Origin: Pseudomonas sp. RIT-PI-r | GTDB taxonomy: Bacteria > Pseudomonadota > Gammaproteobacteria > Pseudomonadales > Pseudomonadaceae | Reading direction: 5' to 3' | DNA: 64,000 bases | Assembly (NCBI RefSeq): GCF_001297015.1 | Contig: NZ_LIGE01000047.1 | Span: 1 to 64,000, forward strand | Part shown: positions 26,251 to 35,375 of the stretch, one piece after another | Numbering within the stretch: the first letter of the stretch is position 1 | Layout: every line of letters starts with the position of its first letter | The notes under the pieces: generated by a model | What the model was told of the DNA's origin: nothing | The model's database searches: none | What the model saw: only the letters and a program-made list of their open reading frames with translations | Program-made: the position numbers and the translations under genes

Positions 26251-27510
26251 ATGACCACCTCCCCTGCGCCTTATGCATTTCCTGGCCTGATCGCCCTGGC
26301 CCTGGCCGGTGCAGCCCTTCCCGCTGCGGCTGAAGAAGCCGGTTTCGTCGAAGGCGCCAAGGTCAACCTCAACCTGCGCAACTTCTACATCAACCGCAAC
26401 TTCACCAACCCGACCAAGGCTCAGGGCAAGGCTGAAGAATGGACGCAGAGCTTCATCCTCGACGCCAAATCCGGATTCACCCAAGGCACCATCGGTTTCG
26501 GCATGGACGTGCTCGGCCTGTATTCGGTGAAACTCGATGGCGGTAAAGGCACCGGCGGCACGGCGTTGCTGCCGCTGGATCACGACGGCCGTCCGGCGGA
26601 CAACTTCGGCCGCACCAACGTCGCCTTCAAAGCCAAGCTTTCCCAGACCGAAGTGAAAGTCGGCGAGTGGGTGCCGGTGCTGCCGATCCTGCGTTCAGAC
26701 GATGGTCGCTCGCTGCCGCAAACCTTCCGTGGCGGGCAGATCACCTCGAAGGAAATCGACGGCCTGACCCTCTACGGCGGTCAGTTTCGCGCCAACAGCC
26801 CGCGCGACGACAGCAGCATGAGCGACATGTCGATGACCGGCAAAGCGGCGTTCACCTCTGATCGATTCAACTTTCAGGGCGGTGAGTATGTTTTCAACGA
26901 AAAACGCACGCAGATCGGTTTGTGGAACGCTGAACTCAAAGACATCTACAGCCAGCAATACGTCAACCTGATCCACAGCCAGCCACTGGGCGACTGGACC
27001 CTCGGCGCCAACCTTGGCTTCTTCTACGGCAAGGACGATGGCAGCGCCCGCGCCGGCGACCTCGACAACAAGACCTGGTCCGGCATGTTCTCGGCCAAAT
27101 ACGGCGGCAACACCTTCTACGTCGGCCTGCAAAAACTTACCGGCGACAGCGCATGGATGCGCGTCAATGGCACCAGCGGCGGCACGCTGGCCAACGACAG
27201 TTACAACGCCAGCTACGACAATGCGCAGGAGCGCTCCTGGCAAGTGCGCCACGACTACAACTTCGCCGCCATGGGCGTGCCCGGCCTGACCCTGATGAAC
27301 CGCTACATCAGCGGCGACAATGTACACACCGGGACGATCACCAACGGCAAGGAGTGGGGCCGCGAATCGGAACTGGGTTATACCGTGCAGAGCGGCGCGC
27401 TCAAGGATCTGAACGTCAGATGGCGCAACTCGACCATGCGCCGCGACTTCAGCAACAACGAGTTCGACGAAAACCGCCTGATCGTCAGCTACCCGATCAG
27501 CCTCCTGTAA
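26251..27510 (+). CDS. OprD family outer-membrane porin
   Basis: A 419-residue OprD-family substrate-specific channel. A signal peptide ends ALPAAAEE. The mature part shows the family start GFVEGAKVNLNLRNFYINRNF, the GMDVLGLYSVKLDGG and DGRPADNFGRTNVAFKAKLSQTEVKVGE segments, alternating beta strands and a C-terminus ending in a hydrophobic strand (LIVSYPISLL). A PcaR-like box upstream and the neighbouring pca genes suggest uptake of an aromatic acid, similar in role to PcaP of P. putida. The substrate assignment is inference. Confidence 0.92.
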   Translation: MTTSPAPYAFPGLIALALAGAALPAAAEEAGFVEGAKVNLNLRNFYINRNFTNPTKAQGKAEEWTQSFILDAKSGFTQGTIGFGMDVLGLYSVKLDGGKGTGGTALLPLDHDGRPADNFGRTNVAFKAKLSQTEVKVGEWVPVLPILRSDDGRSLPQTFRGGQITSKEIDGLTLYGGQFRANSPRDDSSMSDMSMTGKAAFTSDRFNFQGGEYVFNEKRTQIGLWNAELKDIYSQQYVNLIHSQPLGDWTLGANLGFFYGKDDGSARAGDLDNKTWSGMFSAKYGGNTFYVGLQKLTGDSAWMRVNGTSGGTLANDSYNASYDNAQERSWQVRHDYNFAAMGVPGLTLMNRYISGDNVHTGTITNGKEWGRESELGYTVQSGALKDLNVRWRNSTMRRDFSNNEFDENRLIVSYPISLL

Positions 27511-27534
27511 ACACCGATCAAAACTGTAGGAGCT

Positions 27535-27602
27535 GCCGAAGGCTGCGATCTCTTGATCTTGTTTTTAAGATCAACAGATCGCAGCCTTCGGCAGCTCCTA
27601 CA
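27535..27602. repeat. REPIN, GTAGGAGCTGCCG type
   Basis: Close inverted REP pair, 25 bp after the porin stop. The following 170 bp before the methyltransferase hold nothing recognised. Confidence 0.9.
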
Positions 27603-27776
27603 TTGGATTGGTGCCATTGGTCAGGAGAAGTGGCACTTCGCCGGTCGGCAGGTAAAGTGACAAAACCTGAAGGACTCAGGTGCTTCACCTTTCCGCTTCC
27701 GTCGTCGTAGTCGGTCCTCAAGCTGGGAGCCAGGTTGTCATCGGAAGACACCAACGATCACCGGAGGACCACCTCA

Positions 27777-28580
27777 ATGATCTCTCGTCTTGCAACACCC
27801 GACTGGGACGCCAAGGCGTACCAGCAGTTTTCCCGTCTCAGACAGCGACCGGTCACTGAACTGCTCGAAAGAGTCGACCTGCCGAACCCGCAACGCATTT
27901 ACGATCTCGGCTGCGGCACCGGCATTGCCACGCAGTTGTTGGCCAAACGCTGGCCGCGCGCGCAGTTGCAGGGGATCGACAGCTCGGCACAGATGCTCGA
28001 TGAAGCACGCTGCCTGCCGATCAGGGCATCGTGGAAACACTGCGATCTGCTCGATTGGCAAGCGGAGCAGCCGGCAGACCTGCTGCTCGCCGCCGCCGTG
28101 CTGCACTTTATCGATGGCCATGAAACGTTGCTGCCGCAGCTGCTGGGTTATCTGAATCCTGGCGGTTGTCTGGCGGCGCATATGCCGGACTGGCGCGATG
28201 CGCTGTGGTATCGGCTGATGCTCGACACCCTCGAAAACGGCGGCCCCGGTGGCACGCCGATGGGCACCCCTGAGCTGCGTCAGCGCATGGCGGCGCGGCC
28301 GTTGTTGGCGCTGGAGGATTACTACCGGTTGCTCGCGCCGCTGACCTCGTCGCTGGATATCTGGGAGACCGAGCAATTGCAGGTAGTCGACGGCAAATCA
28401 CCGGTGTACGACTGGGTGAAGGTTTCGGCGCTGCGGCCGGTGATGCAGGCGCTGGATTCTGCGGAACAGGCGCGGTTTATTTATCACTATCTGATGCGGG
28501 TGCATAAGCATTATCCGCAGGAGAGCGATGGGCATACGTTGTTTGCGTTCAAGCGGATATTTATTGTGGCCACCGTCTGA
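27777..28580 (+). CDS. tam: Trans-aconitate 2-methyltransferase Tam
   Basis: A 267-residue SAM-dependent methyltransferase. Motif I is DLGCGTG at 43-49, after the Tam-type opening DAKAYQQFSRLRQRPVTELLERV; HMPDWRDALWYRLM and the C-terminal FKRIFIVATV also fit the family. Tam methylates trans-aconitate, a dead-end isomer that inhibits aconitase. ATG 27777 has GGAGG nine bases upstream. It is a single-gene unit convergent with the pca operon. Confidence 0.88.
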   Translation: MISRLATPDWDAKAYQQFSRLRQRPVTELLERVDLPNPQRIYDLGCGTGIATQLLAKRWPRAQLQGIDSSAQMLDEARCLPIRASWKHCDLLDWQAEQPADLLLAAAVLHFIDGHETLLPQLLGYLNPGGCLAAHMPDWRDALWYRLMLDTLENGGPGGTPMGTPELRQRMAARPLLALEDYYRLLAPLTSSLDIWETEQLQVVDGKSPVYDWVKVSALRPVMQALDSAEQARFIYHYLMRVHKHYPQESDGHTLFAFKRIFIVATV

Positions 28581-28595
28581 TTTGTCGCGGCCACT

Positions 28596-28667
28596 ACCGC
28601 TTTCGCGAGCAGGCTCGCTCCCACAGGGAAATGCATTCCAATGTGGGAGCGAGCCTGCTCGCGAATA
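28596..28667. repeat. REPIN, CGCGAGCAGGCTCGCTCC type
   Basis: Inverted REP pair in the convergent gap between tam and pcaC. Confidence 0.88.
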
Positions 28668-28684
28668 CGTCAGCTCAGGCGCCA

Positions 28685-29077
28685 TCAATCCCGGGATTCA
28701 ACACCCAGCTCATCCCAAACCGATTCAGCCAAATGAAACGTCGCATTCGCCGCCGGTATCCCGCAATAAATCGCACTCTGCATGATCACTTCCTTGATCT
28801 CGCCCCGGCTCACACCATTATTGGCCGCCGCACGCAGGTGCAGTTTCAGCTCACCTTCGCGGTTCATGCCAATCAGCATCGCGATAGTGATCAGGCTGCG
28901 CGTGTGCCGAGGCAAGCCCGGACGCGTCCAGATATCGCCCCAGGCATGCCGGGTGATCATTTCCTGAAACTCCGAGTTGAACTCGGTCAGCGTGGTCAGG
29001 CTGCGATCGACATGCGCATCACCGAGCACCGCGCGGCGCACTTGCATGCCGTCGTCGTAACGTTGTTTCTCGTCCAC
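28685..29077 (-). CDS. pcaC: 4-carboxymuconolactone decarboxylase PcaC
   Basis: A 130-residue AhpD-like/CMD-family enzyme (TRPGLPRHTRSLITIAMLIGMNREGELKLHLRAAANNGVSRGEIKEVIMQ) that decarboxylates gamma-carboxymuconolactone to beta-ketoadipate enol-lactone. GTG start at 29077 with AAGGGG six bases before it. Last gene of the pcaTBDC run, 13 bp after pcaD. Confidence 0.95.
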   Translation of the reverse strand: MDEKQRYDDGMQVRRAVLGDAHVDRSLTTLTEFNSEFQEMITRHAWGDIWTRPGLPRHTRSLITIAMLIGMNREGELKLHLRAAANNGVSRGEIKEVIMQSAIYCGIPAANATFHLAESVWDELGVESRD

Positions 29078-29090
29078 GAAAATCCCCTTG

Positions 29091-29879
29091 TCAGGCGTTT
29101 AGAAACGCCAATACGCGATCACTGAAATCAGCACCGGCCTGCACGTTGGACAGGTGCGCCGCATAGAACTCGGCGTACTCGGCACCGCGTACGTTCTCTT
29201 GGATGAAATGCCCTCCGGACGGCGGCGTCACCGCATCTTCGGTGCCGGCAATCACCAGCAACGGCACGTTGATAGACGCTAGTTGCTCACGGAAATCGGC
29301 ATCCCGCACCGCCGCGCAATTGGCCGCGTAACCCTCAGGCGAAGTGGCCGCGAGCATGTCGGTGATCTGCTTGGCTGCGGCCGGATGTGCAGCGGAAAAA
29401 TCAGGGGTAAACCAGCGGGCGATCGACGCATCACGCAGGGCAACCATCGCCGCCGCACCGTCACGCAGTACGGTTTCGATGCGTGGATTCCACACCGACG
29501 GATCGCCGATTTTTGCTGCCGTGTTGCAGACGATCAGCTTGTGCAGACGATGCCCGGCGTTGATCCCCAGCCATTGGCCGATCAAGCCGCCCATCGACAA
29601 CCCGCAGAAGTGCGCTTGCTCGATGTGCAGCGCATCCAGCAAGCCGAGCACGTCATGCCCCAGCTGTTCGATGCTGTACGGCCCCGGCGTCACCAGCGAC
29701 TTGCCATGGCCACGAGTATCGAAACGCAGCACGCGAAAATGCTCGGTGAACGCTGGCATCTGCGCGTCCCACATGTGCAGATCAGTGCCCAGCGAGTTGG
29801 ACAGTACCAGCACCGGCGCATCGACCGGGCCCTCGATTTGATAGTGCAGTTCGCCATCGGCGAGTTGAACGAAAGCCAC
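29091..29879 (-). CDS. pcaD: 3-oxoadipate enol-lactonase PcaD
   Basis: A 262-residue alpha/beta hydrolase with nucleophile elbow GLSMGG (Ser95), an acid in GTEDAVTPP and a late His in YAAHLSNVQ. It opens beta-ketoadipate enol-lactone to beta-ketoadipate. GTG start at 29879 preceded by AAGGAGAGG. It lies 12 bp after pcaB. Confidence 0.95.
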   Translation of the reverse strand: MAFVQLADGELHYQIEGPVDAPVLVLSNSLGTDLHMWDAQMPAFTEHFRVLRFDTRGHGKSLVTPGPYSIEQLGHDVLGLLDALHIEQAHFCGLSMGGLIGQWLGINAGHRLHKLIVCNTAAKIGDPSVWNPRIETVLRDGAAAMVALRDASIARWFTPDFSAAHPAAAKQITDMLAATSPEGYAANCAAVRDADFREQLASINVPLLVIAGTEDAVTPPSGGHFIQENVRGAEYAEFYAAHLSNVQAGADFSDRVLAFLNA

Positions 29880-29891
29880 AGCCCTCTCCTT

Positions 29892-31256
29892 TCAGTCAGA
29901 CAATGCGTTGTGTTCGGCCACCGCGCGCTCGACCCAGGTTTTCGCCTGACCGAGGTAATGAGCGGGGTTCAAAAGATGATCCAGTTCAGCGCTGCTCAGC
30001 TCAGCGTTGACCTTCGGTTCGTCACCGAGTACGGCGCGCAAATGGCGCTGTTCGGCCACCGCGCGTTTGCAGCATTGCTCAAGCAAGTGATGCGCGGTGT
30101 CGCGACCGACACGCTGGGCGAGGACGATGCTCACCGCTTCAGCCAACACCAGCCCCTGAGTCAATTCGAGGTTTCGGCCCATGCGCTCGGCATCGACTTC
30201 CAGGCCATCGGCGAGCAAGCGCGCCTGTTGCAGCGAACCCGACACCAGGCAGCAAATCTCCGGCAAGGTTTCCCATTCGGCATGCCACAGGCCGAGGCTG
30301 CGTTCGTGCTCTTGCGGCATCGCGCTAAACAACGTCGAGACCAGACCTGGCACCCGCGTCGCTGCGCCGATCAACACCGCTGCACCGACCGGATTGCGTT
30401 TGTGCGGCATGGTCGACGAACCGCCCTTGCCCGGCGCCGATGGCTCGAACACCTCGGCCGCTTCAGTCTGCATCAACAGACTGATGTCGCGGCCGAACTT
30501 GCCGAGGCTGCCGGCGATCAAACCGAGCACCGCGCCGAACTCCACCACGCGATCGCGCTGGGTGTGCCACGGCTGTTCCGGCAAGGTCAGTTGCAGTTCT
30601 TCAGCCAGCGCTTCGGCAATCGGCAGCGCCTGTTCGCCCAGCGCCGCGAGGGTGCCGGAGGCGCCGCCGAATTGCAGCACCAGCAGACGCGGCTTGAGTT
30701 CGCGCAAGCGCTGACGGCTGCGAGTCACAGCGCCCAGCCATCCGGCGATTTTCATGCCGAGGGTCACGGGCGTCGCGTGTTGCAGCCAAGTGCGTCCGGC
30801 CAGCGGTGTCGCTGCATGGCGTTGTGCTTGAACAGCGAGAGAGTCAGCCAGTTGCGCCAGATCGCTTTCAATCAATTCCAGCGCCTGACGCAATTGCAGC
30901 ACCAGCCCGGAATCCATCACGTCCTGACTGGTCGCGCCCAAATGCACATAACGCTCAGCTTGCGCATCGGTCGCGGCAATCTGCTTGCCCAACGCCTTGA
31001 CCAGCGGAATCGCCGAATTGCCGGCCGTGGCAATCGCCTCGCCCAGTGCCGCGAAGTCATACAGACCAGCGCTGCACGCCGCCGCAATCGGTGCCACCGC
31101 AGAGGCAGGAATCAACCCGACCCGCGCTTCGGCCCGAGCCAGCGCCGCTTCGAAGTCGAGCATCGCCTGCACGCGGCCCTGATCGCAGAACACCTCGCGC
31201 ATATCGCGGGCAGTGAAGTAGGCATCGAACAATTGATTGCCCGGTCGCTGAGTCAT
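29892..31256 (-). CDS. pcaB: 3-carboxy-cis,cis-muconate cycloisomerase PcaB
   Basis: A 454-residue member of the fumarase/aspartase superfamily with the signature GGSSTMPHKRNP and the HLGATSQDVMDSG segment. It lactonises 3-carboxy-cis,cis-muconate, the product of PcaHG. ATG 31256 has AAGGA upstream. It lies between pcaT and pcaD. Confidence 0.95.
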   Translation of the reverse strand: MTQRPGNQLFDAYFTARDMREVFCDQGRVQAMLDFEAALARAEARVGLIPASAVAPIAAACSAGLYDFAALGEAIATAGNSAIPLVKALGKQIAATDAQAERYVHLGATSQDVMDSGLVLQLRQALELIESDLAQLADSLAVQAQRHAATPLAGRTWLQHATPVTLGMKIAGWLGAVTRSRQRLRELKPRLLVLQFGGASGTLAALGEQALPIAEALAEELQLTLPEQPWHTQRDRVVEFGAVLGLIAGSLGKFGRDISLLMQTEAAEVFEPSAPGKGGSSTMPHKRNPVGAAVLIGAATRVPGLVSTLFSAMPQEHERSLGLWHAEWETLPEICCLVSGSLQQARLLADGLEVDAERMGRNLELTQGLVLAEAVSIVLAQRVGRDTAHHLLEQCCKRAVAEQRHLRAVLGDEPKVNAELSSAELDHLLNPAHYLGQAKTWVERAVAEHNALSD

Positions 31257-31301
31257 AAAAGTCCTTGCCGGCGCGGGCCATCACGGCCCGCGCGCATCGG
31301 G

Positions 31302-32597
31302 TTAGAGATCGTGGTGCAAATACGCCGCCTGTTTCGGCAGGCGCAGGCTGAACAGGAAGGCGATCGCCATCATCGCCGTCACGTACCAGTAGAAGGAGTT
31401 TTCCATGCCGATGTTCTTCAGGCTCAGGGCGACGAATTCCGCCGAACCACCGAAGATCGCATTCGCCACCGCATAGGCCAGACCGACGCCGAGGGCGCGG
31501 ACTTCCGGCGGGAACATTTCGGCTTTCACCAGGCCGCTGATCGAGGTGTAGAAACTGACAATCGCCAGCGCCACGGTGATCAACACAAAGGCCAGAAACG
31601 GACTGCTGACACTTTTCAGGCTCAGCAGAATCGGCACGGTAAACAGCGTGCCGAGCGCGCCGAACCAGAGCATCGAGTTACGTCGACCGATCTTGTCGGC
31701 GAGCATGCCGAACAGTGGCTGCATGCACATATACAGGAACAGCGCACCGGTCATGATGTAGCTGGCGGTCTTGGCGTGCATGCCGGCGGTGTTCACCAGG
31801 TACTTCTGCATGTACGTGGTGAAGGTGTAGAAAATCAGCGAGCCACCGGCGGTATAACCGAGCACGGTGATGAAGGCGGCTTTGTGATCGCGGAACAGCG
31901 CGGCGATGCTGCCGGCGTCCTTGTGCGCGCGGGTTTCCTTGTTGGTGGTTTCTTTCAGCGAACGGCGCAGGAACAGCGAAATCAGCGCCGCCACCGCACC
32001 GACCACAAACGGAATCCGCCAGCCGTAGGCACGCAGGTCTTCTTCGCTGAGGAACTGCTGCAGGACCACTACCAGCGACACCGCCAGCAGTTGCCCGCCG
32101 ATCAGGGTCACGTACTGGAACGAGGCGAAAAATCCACGCTGGCCCTTGAGCGCGACTTCGCTCATGTAGGTCGCGGTGGTGCCGTACTCACCGCCGACCG
32201 ACAGGCCTTGCAGCAAACGGGCGAACAACAGCAGGACCGGCGCCCAGACGCCGATGTCTTTATAGGTCGGCAGGCAGGCGATCAGCAACGAGCCGAAGCA
32301 CATCATCAGAATCGAGATGAGCATCGAGTTCTTGCGCCCGTGCTTGTCGGCGACACGGCCGAAAATCCAGCCGCCGATTGGACGCATCAGAAAGCCGGCA
32401 GCGAACACGCCAGCGGTGTTGACCAGTTGCACCGTGGGATTGTCGGAGGGGAAAAACGCCGGGGCGAAATAGATCGCGCAAAAGGCGTAGACGTAGAAGT
32501 CGAACCATTCGACGAGGTTGCCGGACGAGGCGCCGACAATGGCAAAGATGCGCTTGCTGCGCTCTTCACCGGTGTAATGGGAGGTGGTGGTTGTCAT
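31302..32597 (-). CDS. pcaT: MFS dicarboxylate/beta-ketoadipate transporter PcaT
   Basis: 431 residues, metabolite:H+ symporter type with 12 predicted helices (GASSGNLVEWFDFYVYAFCAIYFAPAFFP; GRVADKHGRKNSM; GLSVGGEYGTTATYM). The name follows P. putida, where pcaT lies with pcaBDC and imports beta-ketoadipate-type dicarboxylates. First of the pcaTBDC run; a composite repeat separates it from pcaG upstream, so it may have its own promoter or depend on readthrough. Confidence 0.87.
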   Translation of the reverse strand: MTTTTSHYTGEERSKRIFAIVGASSGNLVEWFDFYVYAFCAIYFAPAFFPSDNPTVQLVNTAGVFAAGFLMRPIGGWIFGRVADKHGRKNSMLISILMMCFGSLLIACLPTYKDIGVWAPVLLLFARLLQGLSVGGEYGTTATYMSEVALKGQRGFFASFQYVTLIGGQLLAVSLVVVLQQFLSEEDLRAYGWRIPFVVGAVAALISLFLRRSLKETTNKETRAHKDAGSIAALFRDHKAAFITVLGYTAGGSLIFYTFTTYMQKYLVNTAGMHAKTASYIMTGALFLYMCMQPLFGMLADKIGRRNSMLWFGALGTLFTVPILLSLKSVSSPFLAFVLITVALAIVSFYTSISGLVKAEMFPPEVRALGVGLAYAVANAIFGGSAEFVALSLKNIGMENSFYWYVTAMMAIAFLFSLRLPKQAAYLHHDL

Positions 32598-32671
32598 TGT
32601 TTTTCACTCGATAGGGACAGTGAGAGTCTAGACATACTTTGCAACAGTCCCGTTCCTCAAGGCGAAACATC

Positions 32672-32856
32672 AAAAGATCGCAGCCTTCGGCAGCTCCTAC
32701 ATGGGTCTGCATTCTCCTGTTGATCGTTCCCACGCTCCGCGTGGTAACGCATCCTGTGACGCTCCGCGTCACGGTGGACGCGGAGCGTCCATGGCGGCAT
32801 TCCCACGCAGAGCGTGGGAACGATCATGTAGGAGCTGCCGCAGGCTGCGATCTTTT
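32672..32856. repeat. Composite repeat: REP arms around a 105-bp hairpin-rich element
   Basis: REPs of the GTAGGAGCTGCCG type at 32672-32701 and 32827-32856 point inward as an inverted pair. Between them lies a 105-bp element (32722-32826) with GATCGTTCCCACGC / GCGTGGGAACGATC ends and internal hairpins. A second copy of the inner element is at 55306-55411. Confidence 0.88.
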
Positions 32857-32860
32857 GATC

Positions 32861-33427
32861 TTAATAATCGAAGAACACCGTCTCGGCATCAGTGCCCTGC
32901 AGGATCACATTCCACTGGTAAACACCCGATTCATCCTTCTTCGCCAGCAAGGTCGGGCGACGTTCAGCCGGTACGCATTCGAGCAACGGATCATCAACAT
33001 TCGCCGGCTCGCCTTCAAAGTAGATCCGCGTCAGCAAGTGCTTGACCAAGCCACGGGCAAACACCAGCACCACCAGATGCGGTGCCTGAGTCGAACCTTT
33101 CAGCCCTTCAACCGTACCCGGTTTGATCGTGGTGAAACGGAAACGCCCTTCAGCGTCCACCGGCACCCGACCGAAACCTTCAAAATTAGGATCGAGCGGT
33201 TTTTCCTGCTCGTCTTCCGGGTGGTCGTATTTACCGGCGGCGTTGGCCTGCCAGACTTCAAGCATGGCGTCGTTGACGACATCGCCGTTGCCATCCACCA
33301 CCTGCCCGGTGATCGCCACGCGCTCGCCGAGGGTCTGCTCGACGGTGAGGTCTTCACGGTTCAGCCAGGTCAGGCCGATGTGGTAGTACGGCCCGACGGT
33401 GTGGGACGTGGTCGCAGTCAGCGTCAT
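32861..33427 (-). CDS. pcaG: Protocatechuate 3,4-dioxygenase alpha subunit PcaG
   Basis: A 188-residue intradiol-dioxygenase subunit (SHTVGPYYHIGLTW; DAMLEVWQANAAGKYDHP; TTIKPGTVEG). The alpha chain lacks the full set of iron ligands carried by PcaH and forms part of the active-site pocket. ATG 33427 lies one base after the pcaH stop. Its TAA directly follows the composite repeat. Confidence 0.96.
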   Translation of the reverse strand: MTLTATTSHTVGPYYHIGLTWLNREDLTVEQTLGERVAITGQVVDGNGDVVNDAMLEVWQANAAGKYDHPEDEQEKPLDPNFEGFGRVPVDAEGRFRFTTIKPGTVEGLKGSTQAPHLVVLVFARGLVKHLLTRIYFEGEPANVDDPLLECVPAERRPTLLAKKDESGVYQWNVILQGTDAETVFFDY

Positions 33428-33428
33428 C

Positions 33429-34133
33429 TTATTTCTCCATCGGCGTGGCTTCACGCCCGCGCAGCACGATGTCCCAGCGATAACCGAGGGCGTAGGACGG
33501 AATGGTTTTTTCCAGATCGAAACTGGCGATCAGGCGTTCCTTGGCCGAAGTGTCCGGCACGCAGTTGTAGATCGGGTCGTAAGCCAGCAGCGGGTCGCCC
33601 GGGAAATACATTTGCGTGACCAGGCGGGTGAGAATGCTCGGCCCGAACAGCGAAAAGTGAATGTGCGCCGGACGCCAGGCGTTGTGGTGATTGCCCCACG
33701 GGTAGGCGCCGGGCTTGATGGTCTGGAACTGATACCAACCATCGGCGTCGGTGACGGTGCGGCCAGTACCGGTGAAATTCGGGTCCAGCGGCGCGTCATG
33801 CAGGTCGCGTTTGTGGTTGTAGCGACCGGCGGCGTTGGCCTGCCAGATCTCCACCAGAATCCCCGGCACCGGCAGACCGTTTTCGTCGAGCACGCGGCCG
33901 TGAATGATGATGCGTTCGCCCTGCGGCTCACCCTCATGCTGGGCGGTCAGGTCGTTATCGGTATCGCCTACACGTTCGGCGCCGATGGTCGGGCCGGTGA
34001 TTTCCGACAGCGAGTGCGGCAGAAACACCAACGGCTTCGACGGCGGGCGCAGGTTGGTGGATTGATACGTCGGGTGCAGGTAATCAGGCTGAGTGCCTTC
34101 CTGCGGACGACGGTAACCAGGCTTGTCAGACAT
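33429..34133 (-). CDS. pcaH: Protocatechuate 3,4-dioxygenase beta subunit PcaH
   Basis: A 234-residue catalytic subunit. The non-haem Fe(III) ligands are visible as Tyr105 (AGRYNHK), Tyr144 (PGAYPW), His157 and His159 (RPAHIHFS). With PcaG it cleaves protocatechuate between its two hydroxyls to 3-carboxy-cis,cis-muconate. AGAGGA precedes the ATG. Confidence 0.97.
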   Translation of the reverse strand: MSDKPGYRRPQEGTQPDYLHPTYQSTNLRPPSKPLVFLPHSLSEITGPTIGAERVGDTDNDLTAQHEGEPQGERIIIHGRVLDENGLPVPGILVEIWQANAAGRYNHKRDLHDAPLDPNFTGTGRTVTDADGWYQFQTIKPGAYPWGNHHNAWRPAHIHFSLFGPSILTRLVTQMYFPGDPLLAYDPIYNCVPDTSAKERLIASFDLEKTIPSYALGYRWDIVLRGREATPMEK

Positions 34134-34169
34134 GTCGCTTTCCTCTGTTCTTTTTCGTCACGGCTGGCG

Positions 34170-35375
34170 TCAGACGCGTTCGATGGCCAGGGCCAGACCT
34201 TGGCCGACACCGACGCACATGGTCGCCAGACCTTTCTTGCCGCCGGTCTTTTCCAACTGATGCAGCGCGGTCAGCACCAGACGTGCACCGCTCATGCCCA
34301 ACGGGTGACCAAGAGCAATCGCCCCGCCGTTCGGGTTGACCTGCGCGGCGTCGTCCGCCAGCCCCAGTTCACGCAGCACTGCCAAGCCTTGGCTGGCAAA
34401 CGCTTCGTTGAGTTCGATCACGTCGAAATCGCTGACCGCGACGCCCAGGCGCTCGATCAGTTTGCGCACCGCCGGCACCGGGCCGATGCCCATCACGCGC
34501 GGCGCTACACCGGCGCTGGCCATGCCGAGCACTTTGGCGCGGGCGGTCAGACCATGTTTTTTGACCGCTTCGGCGGACGCCAGAATCAGTGCGGCAGCAC
34601 CGTCGTTGACCCCGGAGGCATTGCCGGCGGTGACGGTTTTATCCGGACCGTTGACCGGTTTCAACTTGGTCAACGCTTCAATCGTGGTATCGGCACGCGG
34701 ATGTTCGTCCTGGCTGACCACGGTTTCGCCCTTTTTGTGGGCAATCCGCACTTCAATAATTTCTTCGGCGAAGTAGCCGGCGGCCTGCGCGGCGGCGGTA
34801 CGTTGCTGACTGCGCAAGGCAAACGCGTCTTGGTCTTCGCGCGAGACTTTATAGTCGTCGGCGACGTTGTCGGCAGTCTGCGGCATCGCGTCGACGCCGT
34901 ACTGCGCCTTCATCAACGGGTTGATGAAACGCCAGCCGATGGTGGTGTCTTCCAGCTTCATGTTGCGCGAAAACGCCGCGTCAGCCTTGCCCATCACGAA
35001 CGGTGCGCGGGACATCGACTCGACGCCGCCGGCAATCGCCAGCTCCATCTCGCCGCTGGCAATCGCACGGAATGCAGTGCCGATCGCGTCCATGCCCGAA
35101 GCGCAGAGGCGATTGAGGGTCACACCTGGCACGGTTTCCGGAAGGCCCGCGAGCAACAGCGCCATGCGCGCGACGTTGCGGTTGTCTTCGCCGGCCTGGT
35201 TGGCGCAGCCGAGGAACACTTCGTCGATGGCGTTCCAGTCCACCGATGGATTGCGCTCCATCAGGGCCTTGATCGGCACCGCGGCCAGGTCATCGGCGCG
35301 AACGGCGGACAATCCGCCGCCGAAACGGCCGATCGGCGTGCGAATCGCGTCGCAAATATAAACCTCACGCATCAT
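34170..35375 (-). CDS. pcaF: 3-oxoadipyl-CoA thiolase PcaF
   Basis: A 401-residue thiolase with the acyl-enzyme Cys in NRLCASGMDA (about 90), His in ALGHPLGMSGAR and the second Cys in TMCVGVGQG. It splits beta-ketoadipyl-CoA to succinyl-CoA and acetyl-CoA, the final step. Two adjacent ATGs (35375, 35372) overlap the pcaJ stop; GGGAG spacing suits either. It is translationally coupled to pcaJ. Confidence 0.96.
   Translation of the reverse strand: MMREVYICDAIRTPIGRFGGGLSAVRADDLAAVPIKALMERNPSVDWNAIDEVFLGCANQAGEDNRNVARMALLLAGLPETVPGVTLNRLCASGMDAIGTAFRAIASGEMELAIAGGVESMSRAPFVMGKADAAFSRNMKLEDTTIGWRFINPLMKAQYGVDAMPQTADNVADDYKVSREDQDAFALRSQQRTAAAQAAGYFAEEIIEVRIAHKKGETVVSQDEHPRADTTIEALTKLKPVNGPDKTVTAGNASGVNDGAAALILASAEAVKKHGLTARAKVLGMASAGVAPRVMGIGPVPAVRKLIERLGVAVSDFDVIELNEAFASQGLAVLRELGLADDAAQVNPNGGAIALGHPLGMSGARLVLTALHQLEKTGGKKGLATMCVGVGQGLALAIERV

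Noticed and set aside
29283..32723. 1146-residue plus-strand frame
   Set aside because: Antisense of pcaD, pcaB and pcaT, which have full family motifs; composition is His/Arg/Gln-rich.
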